In this document: piece after piece, positions 63,710 to 64,000 of the stretch | Layout: the number at the start of each line of letters is the position of its first letter | How positions within the stretch are numbered: position 1 is the stretch's first letter | Source: Combretum micranthum | Lineage: Eukaryota; Streptophyta; Magnoliopsida; Myrtales; Combretaceae | Length of the DNA stretch: 64,000 nucleotides | Assembly: GCA_024138025.1 (NCBI GenBank) | Contig: JAMXBD010000112.1 | Location: 1,860,001-1,924,000, forward strand | Direction of reading: 5' to 3' | Translations under genes and position numbers: made by a program | The notes under the pieces: model-generated | The model's input: the letters and a program-made list of their open reading frames with translations, nothing else | Database searches by the model: none | What the model was told of the DNA's origin: nothing

Positions 63710-64000
63710 TCTATTTCTAAACAGAAATTCCATAAGCTGTCTCGTTGGTTTTATGGACCATACAAGATTGTGCAGCAAATTGGAACTTGTGTTTACAGAG
63801 TTGAACTTCCAGCAAGAGCTAAGATACATGATGTTTTTCATGTTTCACAGTTGAAGAAAGCTATGGGACAAGATTTTCCAACTTTATCTCTTCCTTTTGA
63901 GATAATAGAGGATAAACTTCTCATTAGACCACTTCAAATTTTAAGTGGCCGGATTATTTCGCAACAGAGTCGTGATCTTAAACAAGTTCTAGTTCAGTGG
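63710..64000 (+). pseudogene. Gypsy integrase C-terminus and chromodomain start
   Basis: KFHKLSRWFYGPYKIVQQIG, RVELPARAKIHDVFHVSQLK, then a linker and ILSGRIISQQSRDLKQVLVQ, the first strands of a chromodomain. It is truncated by the window end. Confidence 0.85.

Larger units (their letters stand above)
59097..64000 (+). mobile_element. Ty3/gypsy chromovirus, 5' part, runs off the window
   Basis: 5' LTR (59097 to about 59654), primer-site-like TGGTGCTCTCGTTGAGAG (59657-59674), gag, protease, RT, RNase H, integrase and the start of a chromodomain, in the order of chromoviruses of the Reina/Galadriel/Tcn1 kind. Inserted in Sirevirus RNase H; the 5 bp before the LTR are GTACC, and the matching duplication would be beyond 64000. 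Many stops, so non-autonomous today. Confidence 0.88.

Overview
This window is plant nuclear DNA, very AT-rich and dominated by retrotransposons. The evidence is a CDKD-type (CDK-activating) kinase gene with plant-style introns, Ty1/copia elements with initiator-Met-tRNA-type primer sites, a Sirevirus-like copia with an env-like gene, a chromodomain-bearing Ty3/gypsy element, and Harbinger- and hAT-like small DNA transposons. The species cannot be named from the sequence; an angiosperm with a large, repeat-rich genome is the safe statement. No prokaryotic operon, CRISPR array, rRNA or tRNA gene was seen.

The only host gene I can support lies on the minus strand between 26981 (ATG) and 13449 (stop). 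It has seven coding exons that join without a frame break into a 415-residue CDKD kinase. Two of its introns are unusually large: intron 3 (7.1 kb) holds old copia fragments plus a 200-bp MITE, and intron 6 (3.2 kb) separates a conserved 19-residue C-terminal tail (exon 7) from the rest.

Layout. 1-7613: AT-rich intergenic DNA without a recognisable gene. 7614-12010: solo LTR A. 12011-13448: 3' flank and 3' UTR of the kinase gene. 13449-26981: kinase gene. About 27000-27735: its 5' UTR and promoter. 27736-36958: solo LTR B, split by solo LTR C (28901-33863). 36959-41662: degraded repeats, a hAT-like MITE and a 31-nt C run. 41663-45328: solo LTR E, in what may be an old gypsy remnant. 46035-54725: a dead copia element split by a Harbinger-like MITE, a 701-bp hAT-like element and solo LTR F, each with target-site duplications. 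54726-59096: the 3' part of a minus-strand Sirevirus-like copia (LTR, polypurine tracts, env-like pseudogene, RNase H). 59097-64000: a plus-strand gypsy chromovirus that cuts the Sirevirus and runs off the window.

The most unusual signal is the family of five giant (3.7-5.0 kb) non-coding LTR-like units, A, B, C, E and F. All have TG...CA-type ends and target-site duplications, and none has an internal coding region. All five share an apparent splicing layout: a CT-rich leader (preceded by a TATA-like box in four) ending in AG|GT, an intron-sized spacer, and a 68-96 nt exon-like island between TAG|G and a GTRAGT donor. In the best-preserved copies the only ATG of this island lies 8 nt before the donor. 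This reading is inference from the sequence and needs RNA evidence.
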